A stretch of DNA of 64,000 nt, from positions 1 through 64,000 of the forward strand of contig JAETOO010000006.1 in the NCBI GenBank assembly GCA_021771715.1, in the 5' to 3' direction. The stretch is from Oscillospiraceae bacterium. GTDB lineage: Bacteria > Bacillota > Clostridia > Lachnospirales > Lachnospiraceae. The notes beneath the pieces were generated by a model. The model saw only the letters and a list, made by a program, of their open reading frames with translations. It was not told the DNA's origin and ran no database searches. Position 1 is the stretch's first letter. The number at the start of each line of letters is the position of its first letter. The translations under genes were made by a program, and so were the position numbers. Positions 30,986 to 39,761 of the stretch are shown one piece after another.

Positions 30986-33253
30986 TCATCCGAGCACCTG
31001 CTCCAGCACTTCCCTGACCTTTGTGACCGGGACGATCTCGAGCTGCTCGCGGATCTCCTTTGGCACATCCTCGAGGTCCTCCACATTCTCCTGCGGGATG
31101 TAGACCTTCTTCACGCCCGCACGCACCGCGGCCATCAGCTTCTCCGGCAGGCCGCCGATCATCATCACTCCGCCGCGCAGCGACACCTCGCCGGTCATCG
31201 CGATCTCCGGGGAGGCCGTCTTCCCGGTCACGAGCGACGCGAGCGCTGTCACCAGCGTGATCCCCGCCGACGGGCCGTCCTTCGGCACCGCGCCGGACGG
31301 CACATGGATGTGCAGATCATTTTCCTTGAATTTGTCCGCATGTTCCGGGAACATTCCCTTCACCAGCGTGACCGCGATCTGCGCCGACTCCCGCATGACG
31401 TCGCCGAGCTGCCCTGTGATCGTCACCTCGCCGCTGCCCTTTGTAAATGCAGTCTCGATAAACAGAATCTCTCCGCCCGCCTGCGTCCACGCGAGCCCGG
31501 TCACGACGCCGGCCTGCGGCTGTTTCTGGATCCGGTCGTGGTGCAGCGCATGGCGCCCGAGGAACTCCGGCACCCGCTTCGCACTCACGGAAATGCTCTT
31601 CTGCTCTCCCTTCACGAGCTTCACCGCCGCGTACCGGCACAGCGTATCGAGCTGCTTTTTCAGACCGCGCACCCCGGACTCCGCCGTGTATTCGGCGATG
31701 ATCCGCGCGATCGCCTTGTCGCTCACCTTCAGGTTCTGCGATTTGATCCCCATGCTCTTCATCGCGCGCGGCAGCAGATGACGCTTCGCAATCTGCGCCT
31801 TCTCCGTCGCCGTGTAGCCCGGGAACTGAATCACCTCCATGCGGTTCAGAAGCGGCTCCGGAATCGTGTCCACCGCGTTCGCGGTGCAGACAAAGAGCAC
31901 GTTCGACAGGTCATACGGCACATTCATATAGTGGTCGGTGAACGTGTGGTTCTGTTCCGGGTCGAGCACCTCCAGAAGCGCGCTCGCCGGGTCGCCGCCG
32001 TAATCCTTCATCAGCTTGTCGACCTCATCGAGCACCATGACCGGATTACTCGCGCCGCTGCGCTTCATGCCCTCCATGATGCGGCCTGGCATCGCGCCGA
32101 TGTACGTCCTGCGGTGTCCGCGGATTTCCGCCTCGTCGCGGATGCCGCCCAGGCTGATCCGCACGTATTTGCGGTGCAGCGCCCGCGCAATGCTCTGCCC
32201 GATGCTCGTCTTGCCCGTCCCGGGCGCCCCCACAAAGAGCAGGATCGAGCCGGACTGCCGCTTGTTCAGCGCCATGACTGCAAGCTGCTGGATGATCCGG
32301 TCCTTCACCTTTTTGAGGCCGTAGTGCTCCTCGTCAAGAATCCGCTCCGACTCCGCGAGATCAATCTCCGGCATCTCCTCCGTCTTCCACGAGAGACCGG
32401 TCACAAAATCAAGATAGTCGTAGAGCATTCCGTACTCGTGCCCGTCCTTGCCCTCCTGTTTCATCCGGTTCAGCACTTTTTCCGCTTCCTTTTTTGCCTC
32501 CTCGTTCATGCCGGACTCCGCAATCTTCGTCTCAAATCTGCGGACATCGGAGATATTTTCCGGGTGCATCTCGTCGAGCTGCTTCTGCAAAAATTCAATC
32601 TGCTTTTTGAGTGCCGCCTCGCGGTACAGCTGCTCGTTCGAATCCTTCTGCGCCGTCTCCGCCTCCTCGCTGACGCGGAACACCGCCATGAGCTCATAGA
32701 CCGCTTTCTCGATCCGCTCCATGCGCTCCCTGCGGGAATCCACCGCGAGCAGCGCGTACTTTTCCTCCCACGGCATATTCAGATAACTGCCGAGCGCGCA
32801 GGCAACCTCCTCAAAGCTCTTCCAGCGCAAAATCATCCCGCGCGCCCACATCCCCCAGCTGAAATCCTTCGCGAAGTCCAGAATGTCCTCCCGAAGCTTG
32901 TCAAAGTGTGATTTCTCCTCGTCTGCCGGGAGATCCTCAGCCGCCGCACAGACGCGTGCATACGCATGCATCCCCTCCGGCGAGGGCTCGATGTCCGTCA
33001 GCTCCACGCGCTCCTGCGCCTGCACGCGCACATTTCCCTCCTCGTCCAGACTCTCAATCTTTCCGGCCACGCCGATGGGATAGAAGTCCTCCCGCGCCAT
33101 CTCGGCCAGACTTCTCTCCTCCTTCAGCATCATAAACAATATATCCTCACCGACGTTCTCCGCCGTAATTCGCTTTTCGGGAAACATATCTTTTTTGAAA
33201 TAGAATGTCACGCCTGGCAGTATCAACAAATCATGTACAGGTATAGTAATCAC
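30986..33253 (-). CDS. lon: ATP-dependent protease Lon
   Basis: The 755-residue protein has the N-terminal substrate-binding LON domain (1-200), a coiled-coil region (~200-290), an AAA+ module with Walker A GAPGTGKTS (342-350) and Walker B PVMVLDEVDK, and the serine protease domain with S662 (in PKDGPSAG) and K705 (in PEKLMAA). It degrades misfolded and regulatory proteins. The start is GTG at 33253 with GGAGG 7 bases before it. A CIRCE operator directly upstream places it under the HrcA heat-shock repressor. Confidence 0.97.
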   Translation of the reverse strand: MITIPVHDLLILPGVTFYFKKDMFPEKRITAENVGEDILFMMLKEERSLAEMAREDFYPIGVAGKIESLDEEGNVRVQAQERVELTDIEPSPEGMHAYARVCAAAEDLPADEEKSHFDKLREDILDFAKDFSWGMWARGMILRWKSFEEVACALGSYLNMPWEEKYALLAVDSRRERMERIEKAVYELMAVFRVSEEAETAQKDSNEQLYREAALKKQIEFLQKQLDEMHPENISDVRRFETKIAESGMNEEAKKEAEKVLNRMKQEGKDGHEYGMLYDYLDFVTGLSWKTEEMPEIDLAESERILDEEHYGLKKVKDRIIQQLAVMALNKRQSGSILLFVGAPGTGKTSIGQSIARALHRKYVRISLGGIRDEAEIRGHRRTYIGAMPGRIMEGMKRSGASNPVMVLDEVDKLMKDYGGDPASALLEVLDPEQNHTFTDHYMNVPYDLSNVLFVCTANAVDTIPEPLLNRMEVIQFPGYTATEKAQIAKRHLLPRAMKSMGIKSQNLKVSDKAIARIIAEYTAESGVRGLKKQLDTLCRYAAVKLVKGEQKSISVSAKRVPEFLGRHALHHDRIQKQPQAGVVTGLAWTQAGGEILFIETAFTKGSGEVTITGQLGDVMRESAQIAVTLVKGMFPEHADKFKENDLHIHVPSGAVPKDGPSAGITLVTALASLVTGKTASPEIAMTGEVSLRGGVMMIGGLPEKLMAAVRAGVKKVYIPQENVEDLEDVPKEIREQLEIVPVTKVREVLEQVLG

Positions 33254-33274
33254 TATGTTCCCTCCTCTGTTTTG

Positions 33275-33301
33275 TCAGCACTCTGTCTCATTGAGTGCTA
33301 A
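33275..33301. promoter_or_regulatory. CIRCE operator (HrcA binding site) of lon
   Basis: TCAGCACTC, nine bases and GAGTGCTAA match the CIRCE consensus TTAGCACTC-N9-GAGTGCTAA at 17 of 18 positions. It lies 22 bp upstream of the lon start, overlapping a TATATT -10-like box on the minus strand. Confidence 0.92.
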
Positions 33302-33310
33302 TATAATCTG

Positions 33311-33340
33311 AAAGAAAACGGCGAACCGTCAGGATTCGCC
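33311..33340 (-). terminator. terminator-like hairpin downstream of the AAA-ATPase gene
   Basis: On the minus strand GGCGAA-TCCTGACGG-TTCGCC is followed by GTTTTCTTT. It lies about 140 bp after the stop of the ATPase gene and before the lon promoter. Confidence 0.5.
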
Positions 33341-33481
33341 TGTCGTCCTCTGTAAACCTGTTGTCCTCATGCTCCACAGCGCGCAGAAAACCGCCATGAA
33401 TTTCTATTATTGTAGCACGAAATGCGGATTTTGCAAGTAGCTTCGGAAAATTTTCCTGCGGAAGTCACTGCCATAATTACG

Positions 33482-35095
33482 TCAGTCCTTCAGCACCTCG
33501 ACGACACAGCCGTGCTTTTTCTCTTTTTTACTGTACCCGATTCCCACCGCCAGCACGCGGCCTGCCAGAGCCTGCCTCTCACCGAGTCTGCCCGCAAACC
33601 TGAGCATGTATTGCTTCTGCTTGATCTGACGAATCGCTTCCTCCGGCGTGTGATCCACCTTCAACTCCAGAATGATCCCGTCCTCATTTCGATTGTATGG
33701 GTAGAAAATAAAATCAACGTACCCCACTCCCGCCTTATCCTCCCGCTCCACACGGTACCGGTCCCGCGCAGACAGATAAACGAGATTGATAATCGCAGAC
33801 AGCTCCGTCTCATGATGATAGTAGAGCAGCGGCGCTTCTGTATTGTGCGCAAATTCCAGTATTTCCGCCATAGTCTCTGTATCCCGCGCCAGAGTCGCCC
33901 TCAACATTTTGTCGGACTGCCTTGCCAGTCGGTAAATGTATCCGAGAGACGCTTCATTTCTGAGTACATCGTCAAATTTGTCCATCAATTCCTTGTTCGG
34001 AATCACGACCTTGCCGCCGTCCACGCTCAAAAACCCATAGACGACCATCGCGGAGAAAATCTGATCTCTCGTCTTCAGTTCCATCGCCGTGGCTGCATAT
34101 TCCTGGATTCTTGCTTGTACCGGCTCCCCCGACACGAGAAGCGCCAGATCCTCCCTGATGTCCGCGATATTATTTTTAATATAGTAGAAGATTTCATCAT
34201 ACGGGCCGGAACTCGTCCAGTAGCTGCCCAGATTATTGAACTGCAGCGCAAACACGACGGAGCGCGGATTGTACACCTGATCGCCTGCAGCCGTATGATA
34301 CCCGTTATACCACAGTCTCAGCCCCTCCCTGGAGACCTTTCTGTCTGTGCACACCCTGCAGTACCGCCCATACAGGTCGTCTACCTCCTGCCCCGTAAAT
34401 CCAAAATATTCCCCGAACGCCGGAGAATTTGCCATCGTAAATTCCGCAAACATATTCAGCTCAGAGCCGCTTGAATATTTTGCGATCGGAAGCACTCCTG
34501 TCATATACGCAAGGGCTACGTACGCGCCGCCCTTCAGCAGCCCCTTCAGAAACGCAAGGTACGAGACTTTATCCGCTTCTCTTACGAACGGCATATGAAA
34601 AACCGCATCCCACTCATCCAGAACAAAAAGGAATTTCTCTCCTGTCTCTGAATAGATCCTCCGCAGATCCTCCGCCGCATTTCCTTCTTCCCGAAACGAA
34701 ATCTGCGGATATGCTCTGCGCAGATCCTCGCGCAGAAGAGTCTTAATATTGCCAATATAGGCGCGGTAGCTGTCACATTCATCGTCTGAGACGCTGAAGT
34801 CAATGTATATCACATGGTATTGATTCCGGTAAGCCTGACAGCCGGCATAATCAGCGATCCGCAGCCCGTCAAACAGCTCGCCGCTGTCCGCTCCCTTTGA
34901 GAAAAAGGCGCCGATCATATTCGCGATCACTGTTTTTCCAAAACGACGCGGCCTGGTAACGCAGATATATTTCGTATTGCTCTCCAGCATCGGAATCAGT
35001 TCTGCCAGCATTGCAGTCTTATCGACAAAGTACGGGCTGCGCACTACCTCCTGATAAAGTGACGCAGGTCCCGCGCTGTCTAACAGCATCCCCAT
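33482..35095 (-). CDS. AAA-ATPase-like / PD-(D/E)XK nuclease domain protein
   Basis: The 537-residue protein has an N-terminal AAA-ATPase_like domain (PF09820 type) with YFVDKT, Walker A-like RPRRFGKTVIANM and Walker B FLFVLDEWD, and a C-terminal PD-(D/E)XK domain with YVDFIFYPYN and GIILELKVDHTPEEA as the D and ExK motifs. Such proteins occur in many copies in Clostridia and Bacteroidetes; their function is unknown, and a link to mobile elements or defence has been suggested only from family expansion. The start at 35095 has GGAGG 7 bases upstream. No partner gene is evident. Confidence 0.85.
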   Translation of the reverse strand: MGMLLDSAGPASLYQEVVRSPYFVDKTAMLAELIPMLESNTKYICVTRPRRFGKTVIANMIGAFFSKGADSGELFDGLRIADYAGCQAYRNQYHVIYIDFSVSDDECDSYRAYIGNIKTLLREDLRRAYPQISFREEGNAAEDLRRIYSETGEKFLFVLDEWDAVFHMPFVREADKVSYLAFLKGLLKGGAYVALAYMTGVLPIAKYSSGSELNMFAEFTMANSPAFGEYFGFTGQEVDDLYGRYCRVCTDRKVSREGLRLWYNGYHTAAGDQVYNPRSVVFALQFNNLGSYWTSSGPYDEIFYYIKNNIADIREDLALLVSGEPVQARIQEYAATAMELKTRDQIFSAMVVYGFLSVDGGKVVIPNKELMDKFDDVLRNEASLGYIYRLARQSDKMLRATLARDTETMAEILEFAHNTEAPLLYYHHETELSAIINLVYLSARDRYRVEREDKAGVGYVDFIFYPYNRNEDGIILELKVDHTPEEAIRQIKQKQYMLRFAGRLGERQALAGRVLAVGIGYSKKEKKHGCVVEVLKD

Positions 35096-35207
35096 CCCGG
35101 CTCCTCCCTTCTCCAAACGCGCCTGCGGCCATTTCAAATGCACCGCACAGCGCTTTCTGTCTTTCGTTCATCATACCATGCACCGATAAAATGCGCAACA
35201 AGCAAAG

Positions 35208-35951
35208 TCACCCCGCCAGCTCGCTCACCGTCGCCAGCTCGTAGCCCTGCTCCTGCAGCCGGCCGATCACCGCCTCCAGTCCTTCTGCGGTGTCCACGGC
35301 ATCGGTGTGAAAGCGGAGCACAGCGCCTTTTTGCAGGCTGCCGGATTCCGTGACGGTGCGAAGCATCGCGTCCGCCCCGTAATGTTTCCAGTCCAGCGAG
35401 TCGACGCTCCAGAGCACCGTCTGGCAGCCGCAGCGCCTGGCCTCCCAGAGCAGTTGCTCGTCATATCTCCCGTACGGCGGGCGGAACAGTGTCGCCTCGA
35501 CGCCGGCCTGCGTCCGCACCGTCTTCTGCGCGCCGAGGATACTGCTGCGGATCGACGCGGCGGACAGTTCCGTCATATCCTCCCGTTTCTTGCCGAGGCA
35601 GCCGATCTCATGGCCGGACGCGGCGAGCTCTCGAATGCAGTCCGGGTACTGCTCCGCCCACTCTCCGGTCACAAAGAAGGTCGCCCGCACCCCGCACGCA
35701 TCCAGCGTCTCCCGCACTCTGCCGACAGCCTCCGGATCGCCTGCGACCTCAAAGGTCAGCGATACCGCCTGTCTCCTGGTGTCCACCGCACACACCGGCC
35801 CTTCCGCGACCACCGCCCGGCTCCCCGCCGACATGCTCCTCTGATCCACGGCGTACGCCCCGACAAAAAATACCGCAAAGCACAGACAGATCAGCCCGAG
35901 CCCGCGCAGGCGGTACCAGAGAATCACGCGCCCGCCATCTTTTTCTTCCAT
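35208..35951 (-). CDS. polysaccharide deacetylase-like protein with degenerate active site
   Basis: The 247-residue protein has one N-terminal membrane anchor (residues ~17-35) and a NodB-type fold. Motif 3 (RPPYGRYD) and motif 4 (WSVDSLDW) are intact. Motif 1, normally TFDDG, reads LTFEVAGD; motif 2, normally H-S/T-x-x-H, reads GCLGKKRED with both metal-binding histidines gone; motif 5 reads VLRFHTD. It resembles the PdaB group but should not bind metal in the usual way, so a catalytic role is doubtful. The start at 35951 has GGAG 10 bases before it. Confidence 0.83.
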   Translation of the reverse strand: MEEKDGGRVILWYRLRGLGLICLCFAVFFVGAYAVDQRSMSAGSRAVVAEGPVCAVDTRRQAVSLTFEVAGDPEAVGRVRETLDACGVRATFFVTGEWAEQYPDCIRELAASGHEIGCLGKKREDMTELSAASIRSSILGAQKTVRTQAGVEATLFRPPYGRYDEQLLWEARRCGCQTVLWSVDSLDWKHYGADAMLRTVTESGSLQKGAVLRFHTDAVDTAEGLEAVIGRLQEQGYELATVSELAG

Positions 35952-36155
35952 ATGAATCACGCTCCGGTTTCCCCTTATTCCAGTATATGACAGCAGAGCG
36001 CCCCTGCATGCAGCAACTTTTCACCCATCGTAACGCATTATAGTTTCACCTCTCCACAAAAATTTTAAACCTGCAGTGCCGCAAAGCATTGATCCTTTCT
36101 TCCGTCAGTATTTTATAAGTAATTTATCTGCCGCCCAGCCCCTGCAGCATCAACC

Positions 36156-36218
36156 GTTACTGTTCATGGCCATCCTGGCTGCGCACAGTAACGCGCTTCG
36201 CGATGCGTGAACAATAAC
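36156..36218. repeat. inverted-repeat element upstream of carbonic anhydrase
   Basis: GTTACTGTTCA at 36156 can pair either with CAGTAAC at 36186 or with TGAACAATAAC at 36208, giving two alternative folds. The rest of 35961-36248 shows nothing recognisable. Confidence 0.45.
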
Positions 36219-36248
36219 TATCAGCCTTCGCTGTCAGCAATATTCTTC

Positions 36249-36277
36249 TTGTCCGAATGTCCGCTCCATGTTACACT
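36249..36277 (+). promoter_or_regulatory. promoter of the carbonic anhydrase gene
   Basis: TTGTCC, 17 bases and TACACT lie about 67 bp before the start codon, with AAAAGGAGG just upstream of the ATG. Confidence 0.6.
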
Positions 36278-36344
36278 GTAATTACTTACAGCGTTTTGTC
36301 CTGCTGGCCAAAGTTGCCGCACCAATGAAAAGGAGGATTTTCAG

Positions 36345-36887
36345 ATGATTGAAGAGATGCTTGCATTTAACAAAAAATTTGTGGCTGAAAAACAGTACGA
36401 GAAATATGCGACCGGAAAGTACCCCAACAAGAAGGTCGCAATCCTGACCTGCATGGACACGCGGCTCGTCGAGCTGCTCCCCGCGGCGCTCGGGATCAAG
36501 AACGGCGACGTGAAGATGATCAAAAATGCCGGCGGAGTCGTGACAAATCCGTTCGGGAGCGTGATCCGCAGCCTGCTCGTCGCAATCATCGAGCTTGGCG
36601 TCAATGAGATCATGGTCATCGGCCACACGGACTGCGGCGTGCAGCACATCGACAGCGAAATGATGATCCACCACATGAAGGAGCGCGGCATCCCGCAGGA
36701 GTCCATTGACCTGATGAAATACTGCGGCATTGATTTCGAGAAATGGCTCGCGGGCTTCGACACGGTCGAGGATTCGGTGCGCGAGACCGTCGACACCATC
36801 CGCAACCATCCGCTGATCCCAGGGGATGTCAACATCAGCGGCTATGTCATCAACACAGAGACCGGAGAGCTCACACCGATCTGCTGA
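36345..36887 (+). CDS. beta-class carbonic anhydrase
   Basis: The 180-residue protein has the beta-carbonic anhydrase zinc site: C36 and the Asp-Arg dyad in TCMDTR (36-40), with H94 and C97 in GHTDCG. It interconverts CO2 and bicarbonate in the cytoplasm. The short length is typical of the small clostridial type. AAGGAGG lies upstream of the ATG, a sigma-A-like promoter precedes it and a terminator follows, so it is a single-gene unit. Confidence 0.93.
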   Translation: MIEEMLAFNKKFVAEKQYEKYATGKYPNKKVAILTCMDTRLVELLPAALGIKNGDVKMIKNAGGVVTNPFGSVIRSLLVAIIELGVNEIMVIGHTDCGVQHIDSEMMIHHMKERGIPQESIDLMKYCGIDFEKWLAGFDTVEDSVRETVDTIRNHPLIPGDVNISGYVINTETGELTPIC

Positions 36888-36962
36888 ACGATGTCCGAAA
36901 CTCCGCTTTCTCATATGAAATGGTTTCATACCGTTTTCTATCGAAAGAAACCTTCCGACGAG

Positions 36963-36989
36963 ACAGGGTGCCCCGGCATCCTGTTTTTT
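36963..36989 (+). terminator. terminator of the carbonic anhydrase gene
   Basis: Arms ACAGGGTGCC and GGCATCCTGT (one G-U pair) with a 2-base loop are followed by TTTTTT. Confidence 0.85.
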
Positions 36990-37100
36990 ACAAAATTATC
37001 CGCTTCCTTTTAAGAATACATTCATTTTTTGCCGGGATATGCGTGCTAAAATACAGGAAAAGAAATGGTGTAAAATGACACAAACTAAGGGGGCTCTGAT

Positions 37101-37958
37101 ATGAGGAATCGTATTTTTAACACTGGAAAAATGAAAAAATCCGGAAAGGCTCTGCCGCTCGCGCTGTTGACCGCCTGCATGGCATCCGCTTTCTCCATGA
37201 CCGCTGCCTGCTCCATAACGGCCGCTGCCGCGCCGGAGGATCTGTTTGCCTGCTCCACCTCCCGCAATTCCGACAACAACATTGTCGTCGATTTCAAGGA
37301 GGTACAGCTCACCCTTCCCGCCAGCTGGTCCGGCAAATGTCAGGTCACTACCTCGGCCAACTCCGCATCATTCTACCAGACAAAGTCGCGGAAGCTCTGG
37401 TCGCAGGAGCTCGGCTACTCAAACGGCGGGCTGCTGTTCGAAATCTGCTACAGCGAGAATCTTGATTTCCTGGAGTACCCCGCGTACCGGATCATCGGGG
37501 ACACCGACGAGGGGCACTACTATGTCGAGTACCCGACAGACGTGCAGGCCTACGTGGACAACGAGGAGGCTGCCAACGAGTTCTGGGTGATGAGCGACGA
37601 TGTCCAGTGGATCTCTGACACAATCACGATCAAGCCGGAATATCAGAAGACCGAGACGGACTTTGCGAACGATGAGGATTACATTCTGCCGCAGAGCTCC
37701 ACCGCATATCTCACAACCGAGGACCTGAAGACGCTGACCGGCGACGAGATCCAGATGGCAATCAACGAGATCTACGCGCGTCACCACCGGAAGTTCGTGG
37801 TCAAGAAAGTGCAGGACTACTTCAACGAAAAGTCCTGGTACGAGGGCTACGTCGAGGCCTCCGAGTTCAGCACGGACGTCATGAATGACTACGAGGCTCA
37901 GAATATCGGCCTCATGGTAAAATACATGAAGGACAACGGGATCACCAGTTCCTTCTAG
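37101..37958 (+). CDS. secreted YARHG-domain protein
   Basis: The 285-residue protein has a long signal peptide (to about residue 44, AAAAPED) and a C-terminal YARHG domain (INEIYARHHRKF, then DYFNEKSWYEG). The middle region is rich in Trp, Tyr and acidic residues. YARHG domains are thought to be extracellular and are often found on cell-wall or lipoproteins; the function is not known. A Cys sits at residue 37 (SMTAACSIT) but the context does not fit a lipobox well. AAGGGGG precedes the ATG. Confidence 0.8.
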   Translation: MRNRIFNTGKMKKSGKALPLALLTACMASAFSMTAACSITAAAAPEDLFACSTSRNSDNNIVVDFKEVQLTLPASWSGKCQVTTSANSASFYQTKSRKLWSQELGYSNGGLLFEICYSENLDFLEYPAYRIIGDTDEGHYYVEYPTDVQAYVDNEEAANEFWVMSDDVQWISDTITIKPEYQKTETDFANDEDYILPQSSTAYLTTEDLKTLTGDEIQMAINEIYARHHRKFVVKKVQDYFNEKSWYEGYVEASEFSTDVMNDYEAQNIGLMVKYMKDNGITSSF

Positions 37959-37967
37959 ACAATTTAA

Positions 37968-38058
37968 GGGTGCTGCAAAACGCGTCCAGCCACAGATCAC
38001 GGTATCCAATTAAATCTGCGATACCGGATCCTGTGTCTGTCAGCGACTTGCAGCACCC
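37968..38058 (-). terminator. hairpin element R4, copy B, after the aldo/keto reductase
   Basis: Perfect 11-bp outer arms GGGTGCTGCAA and TTGCAGCACCC enclose a second hairpin CGGTATC / GATACCG with CACAG / CTGTG around it. It sits 16 bp from the reductase stop and 10 bp from the YARHG gene stop, between convergent genes. Confidence 0.65.
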
Positions 38059-38074
38059 GCCGTCACTCAGCCCG

Positions 38075-39184
38075 TTATTTCTCGAATACCGCCGCGACCT
38101 TCTTCAGCCACTCGATTGCCGTCAGATGCTGCGGGCATGCGCCCTCGCACTGGCCGCACTCGATACAGTCGGATGCCTTGCCGTGCTCCTTCGTCAGCTC
38201 CTCGTAGCGCTTTGCGTGCTCCGGGTTGCCCTTGTCCGTGATCTCCTCATTGTACAGCGCAAAATACTCCGGAATCGCGATGCTCTGCGGGCAGCCCTCC
38301 ACGCAGTACCGGCATGCCGTACACGGAATCTTCGCCGCCTCGTGGATGATGTCTACCACCTGCTCGAGCACCTTCTTCTCCTCCTCGGTCAGAGGCGTAA
38401 AGTCCTGCATGTAGCCGGAGTTGTCGAGCATCTGATCCATGTTGGACATACCGCTCAGCACCACCATCACATTCTCGAGGCTCGCCACAAAGCGGATCGC
38501 CCAGGATGCATTTGACCAGTCCGGATGTACTGCGCGCAGAAGCTCCTCCGCCTTCTTCGGCAGGTTTGCCAGCGTGCCGCCCTTCACCGGCTCCATCACG
38601 ACCACCTTCTTGCCGTGCTTGACCGCCGTCTCGTAGCACTTGCGCGACTGCACCTTCGCATCCTCCCAGTCCAGATAATTGATCTGAAGCTGTACAAATT
38701 CCGCCTCCGGATGATCCGTCAGGATCTGATCCAACACCTCGGCGCTGTCGTGGAACGAAAAGCCGACATGCTTCACCTTTCCCTCCGCTTTCTTCTGCAT
38801 CGCAAACCCAAAGCAGTCGAGACGCTTCACAGTCTTATAGTGCTCCGCATCCAGCGCGTGCAGCAGATAGTAGTCGAAATACTCTGCGCCCGTCTTCTCG
38901 CGCTGCTCATTGAAGATCCGCTCCATATCCTCTTTTTCCTTCAACTGCATCACCGGCAGCTTCGTCGCCAGCGTGTAGCTGTCGCGGTCCTTCCTTGTCA
39001 TGAGCACATCCTTGACCGCGTGCTCGCTCTCGTACTCGTGGTACATGTAAGCCGTGTCAAAATAGGTAAATCCACGCTCCATGAACGTGTCCACCATCTG
39101 ACAGACCTGCGGCCGGTCAATACTCTTCTTATCCTCCGCGTCCAAAAGCGGAAGCCTCATCATGCCAAAACCAAGCTTCTTCAT
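38075..39184 (-). CDS. aldo/keto reductase with C-terminal 2x[4Fe-4S] ferredoxin domain
   Basis: The 369-residue protein has an aldo/keto reductase barrel (GFGMMRLPL, FDTAYMYHEYESE with the catalytic Tyr, ATKLPV with the catalytic Lys, and YYLLHALD) and then two ferredoxin-type cysteine clusters: CTACRYCVEGCP and CIECGQCEGACPQ. Such fusions reduce carbonyls with electrons from NADPH or ferredoxin. The start at 39184 has AGGAGGG about 10 bases upstream. Its promoter lies 170 bp further up, so the mRNA has a long leader with hairpin repeats. Confidence 0.9.
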   Translation of the reverse strand: MKKLGFGMMRLPLLDAEDKKSIDRPQVCQMVDTFMERGFTYFDTAYMYHEYESEHAVKDVLMTRKDRDSYTLATKLPVMQLKEKEDMERIFNEQREKTGAEYFDYYLLHALDAEHYKTVKRLDCFGFAMQKKAEGKVKHVGFSFHDSAEVLDQILTDHPEAEFVQLQINYLDWEDAKVQSRKCYETAVKHGKKVVVMEPVKGGTLANLPKKAEELLRAVHPDWSNASWAIRFVASLENVMVVLSGMSNMDQMLDNSGYMQDFTPLTEEEKKVLEQVVDIIHEAAKIPCTACRYCVEGCPQSIAIPEYFALYNEEITDKGNPEHAKRYEELTKEHGKASDCIECGQCEGACPQHLTAIEWLKKVAAVFEK

Positions 39185-39246
39185 CGTCGTATGCCCTCCT
39201 GATTCCGTGTGTCGTTCTCTACTGCTTCCCCATAAAAAAATAAGTG

Positions 39247-39352
39247 CAGACTCAAGAAAATGCTTCGCATTTTTCCTGTTGAAATACAGACTCGAAAAAA
39301 TGCTTTGCATTTTTCCTCGTTGAAATATGAGAAGCTGCGCTTCTCATATTTC
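39247..39352 (-). repeat. hairpin-repeat 5' leader of the aldo/keto reductase mRNA
   Basis: On the transcribed strand the leader starts with a 14-bp hairpin with a 3-base loop (arms GAAATATGAGAAGC and GCTTCTCATATTTC, 39322-39352) and then two ~39-bp units containing GAAAAATGC and GCATTTTTTC stems and ending in GAGTCTG. The same arrangement with seven units is found at 43995-44283. Confidence 0.8.
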
Positions 39353-39354
39353 AC

Positions 39355-39383
39355 ATTATACACTCTCCCCCTTGAATCCTCAA
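39355..39383 (-). promoter_or_regulatory. promoter of the aldo/keto reductase
   Basis: On the minus strand TTGAGG, 17 bases, TATAAT. The expected start point falls at the 5' edge of the 14-bp hairpin. Confidence 0.75.
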
Positions 39384-39425
39384 GCTTAGGATTGAAAAAT
39401 ATTGACCACAGTCTCCTTCCTCAAT

Positions 39426-39683
39426 CCACAGCCAGAGAAGATTGCAGGGCCGTGCGGTAGGGACTGTAGCGAGTCTTTACAAGATCTTAGGCCCCAGGAT
39501 ACCGGAGCTGCTGTAAAAATCCTGACTTCTGGCAGGATTTTTAGCGGGCACTGTCTGAGAAAAATGTGCATCCGGCACATTTTTCGAGTTGCCCGCGGCA
39601 GCTGCGCAGGTATCCTGGGGCCTTAGATCTTGTAGACGAACGATTTGGAGCTGCCACACGGCCCTGCAATCTTCTCGTCCGCG
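39426..39683 (+). ncRNA. candidate structured RNA or palindromic element R3, copy 2
   Basis: Same length and layout as copy 1 at 28451-28708. Outer stem 39436-39461 with 39650-39675, second stem 39478-39503 with 39610-39635, inner hairpins AAAAATCCTG / CAGGATTTTT and GAAAAATGTGC / GCACATTTTTC. Base differences from copy 1 are largely matched on the opposite arm. It lies between the end of glgB and the aldo/keto reductase promoter. Confidence 0.7.
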
Positions 39684-39761
39684 GATATGCAAATACGTAG
39701 ATATGCAAACGCCCCAATATACAAACTAAAACACCTACAATACTCAGCTCAATTTTCAACT

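Noticed and set aside
30857-32911. 684-codon plus-strand frame opposite lon
   Set aside because: Antisense shadow of lon with low-complexity Arg/His/Leu composition and no domain.
37101-37958. Calling the YARHG protein a lipoprotein
   Set aside because: The cysteine at residue 37 lies after an Ala-rich stretch without a clear L-x-x-C lipobox, and a long signal peptide with later cleavage fits as well.
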